Below, piece by piece: positions 11,519 through 11,894 of a stretch of 11,894 nt of DNA. The number at the start of each line of letters is the position of its first letter. Within the stretch, counting starts at the first letter, position 1. The stretch is from Clostridia bacterium (GTDB lineage: Bacteria; Bacillota; Clostridia; Oscillospirales; CAG-272): assembly GCA_017960705.1 (NCBI GenBank), contig JAGCYR010000128.1, positions 1 through 11,894 of the forward strand, written 5' to 3'. Both the position numbers and the translations under genes were made by a program. The notes under the pieces were generated by a model that worked only from the letters and a program-made list of their open reading frames with translations, was not told the DNA's origin and ran no database searches.

Positions 11519-11894
11519 TCAGTTATCCCAGTTATGATAAACGTCCGAAACGTCGTCGTCTTCGTCGAGTTTCTCGAGAAGAAGTTCCATGTGACGGATA
11601 TCGTCGTCGTTTGCGAGTTCGACGGTGTTGTTCGGGACCATCGAGCGTTCGGCGGAGTCGAGCGTGTAGCCCGCGGCGGTCAGGGCGTCGCGGACCGATT
11701 CGACGTCGTCGGGTTCGGTGAAGATCTCGAACACGCCCTCTCCCGACTGGAGATCGGAGGCGCCGGCTTCGAGCGCGCATTCCATCAGCTTGTCCTCGTC
11801 GATCTCGCCGTCCTCGTCGACGATGACGATGACGCCCTTCTCCTCGAAGAGATAGGAGACGCAGCCGTTCTGACCGAGGTTGCCGCCGAACTTC
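11519..11894 (-). CDS. yebC: YebC/PmpR family protein (TACO1-type), C-terminal half, cut by window edge
   Basis: YebC-family proteins are widespread; members have been described as DNA-binding regulators and, more recently, as translation factors acting on stalled ribosomes. About 124 residues remain of a protein normally near 240. They show the family signature KFGGNLGQNGCVSYLFEEKG at the truncated start, a conserved acidic stretch (VDEDGEIDEDKLMECALEAG), a domain with VFEIFTEPDDVESVRDALTAAGY, and an ending with ELANDDDIRHMELLLEKLDE followed by DVSDVYHNW. The reading frame is open to the right edge, with the first whole codon at 11893. It is convergent with the phosphonate operon and is unlikely to be functionally linked. 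Confidence 0.93.
   Translation of the reverse strand, partial: KFGGNLGQNGCVSYLFEEKGVIVIVDEDGEIDEDKLMECALEAGASDLQSGEGVFEIFTEPDDVESVRDALTAAGYTLDSAERSMVPNNTVELANDDDIRHMELLLEKLDEDDDVSDVYHNWDN

Noticed and set aside
11394..11537. Small plus-strand frame with two CxxC motifs (CGNC and CAAC) after an AAGGAG
   Set aside because: It starts in the loop of the terminator hairpin, the AAGGAG is 13 nt from the ATG, and the end overlaps the yebC coding strand in antisense. Probably chance.

Overview
The window looks like chromosomal DNA of a GC-rich Firmicute, probably an uncultured gut or rumen Clostridia member (Oscillospirales- or Christensenellales-like). The basis is the housekeeping gene set (rpsO-pnp, rimO-pgsA, a DUF5685/DnaJ/membrane-protein trio, yebC), the strong purine-rich ribosome binding sites, and short palindromic repeats of a kind I associate with gut Clostridia. 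The taxon is an inference; no rRNA is present.

Left half, minus strand. A clear sigma-70-type promoter at 5155-5183 reads leftward into five tightly packed genes: a DUF5685 protein, a DnaJ-domain protein with a Cys-rich tail, a small polytopic membrane protein (these three joined by ATGA overlaps), rimO (ribosomal protein S12 methylthiotransferase) and pgsA (phosphatidylglycerophosphate synthase). A second promoter (979-1007) with a structured leader drives rpsO (S15), followed by pnp (PNPase), which is cut by the left edge. The rpsO-pnp spacer holds a long hairpin and a second stem able to mask the pnp Shine-Dalgarno.

Middle, 5161-5892. The divergent intergenic region has no credible gene. 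It holds two dense arrays of small, different palindromes separated by a near-constant 7-base linker, two 98% identical 125-bp blocks 419 bp apart, and between them an inverted pair of a separate small palindromic repeat. A third array of the same kind lies at 11130-11234, where it supplies the last codons and the stop of aepY. This linker/palindrome family is the most unusual thing in the window.

Right half, plus strand. gtrA (GtrA-like membrane protein) has its own promoter and two tandem terminators. A new promoter at 6599-6627 with a leader of about 210 nt then drives a compact four-gene phosphonate operon: phnW-type transaminase, aepX (PEP mutase with an N-terminal cytidylyltransferase-like domain), pntC-type cytidylyltransferase and aepY (phosphonopyruvate decarboxylase). 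Together these would convert phosphoenolpyruvate to phosphonopyruvate (AepX), to phosphonoacetaldehyde (AepY), to 2-aminoethylphosphonate (transaminase) and to CMP-2-aminoethylphosphonate (PntC), an activated donor for decorating a lipid or surface glycan. No transferase using that donor is in the window. The operon ends in the third array and a strong hairpin terminator, followed by the convergent 3' part of yebC, cut by the right edge.
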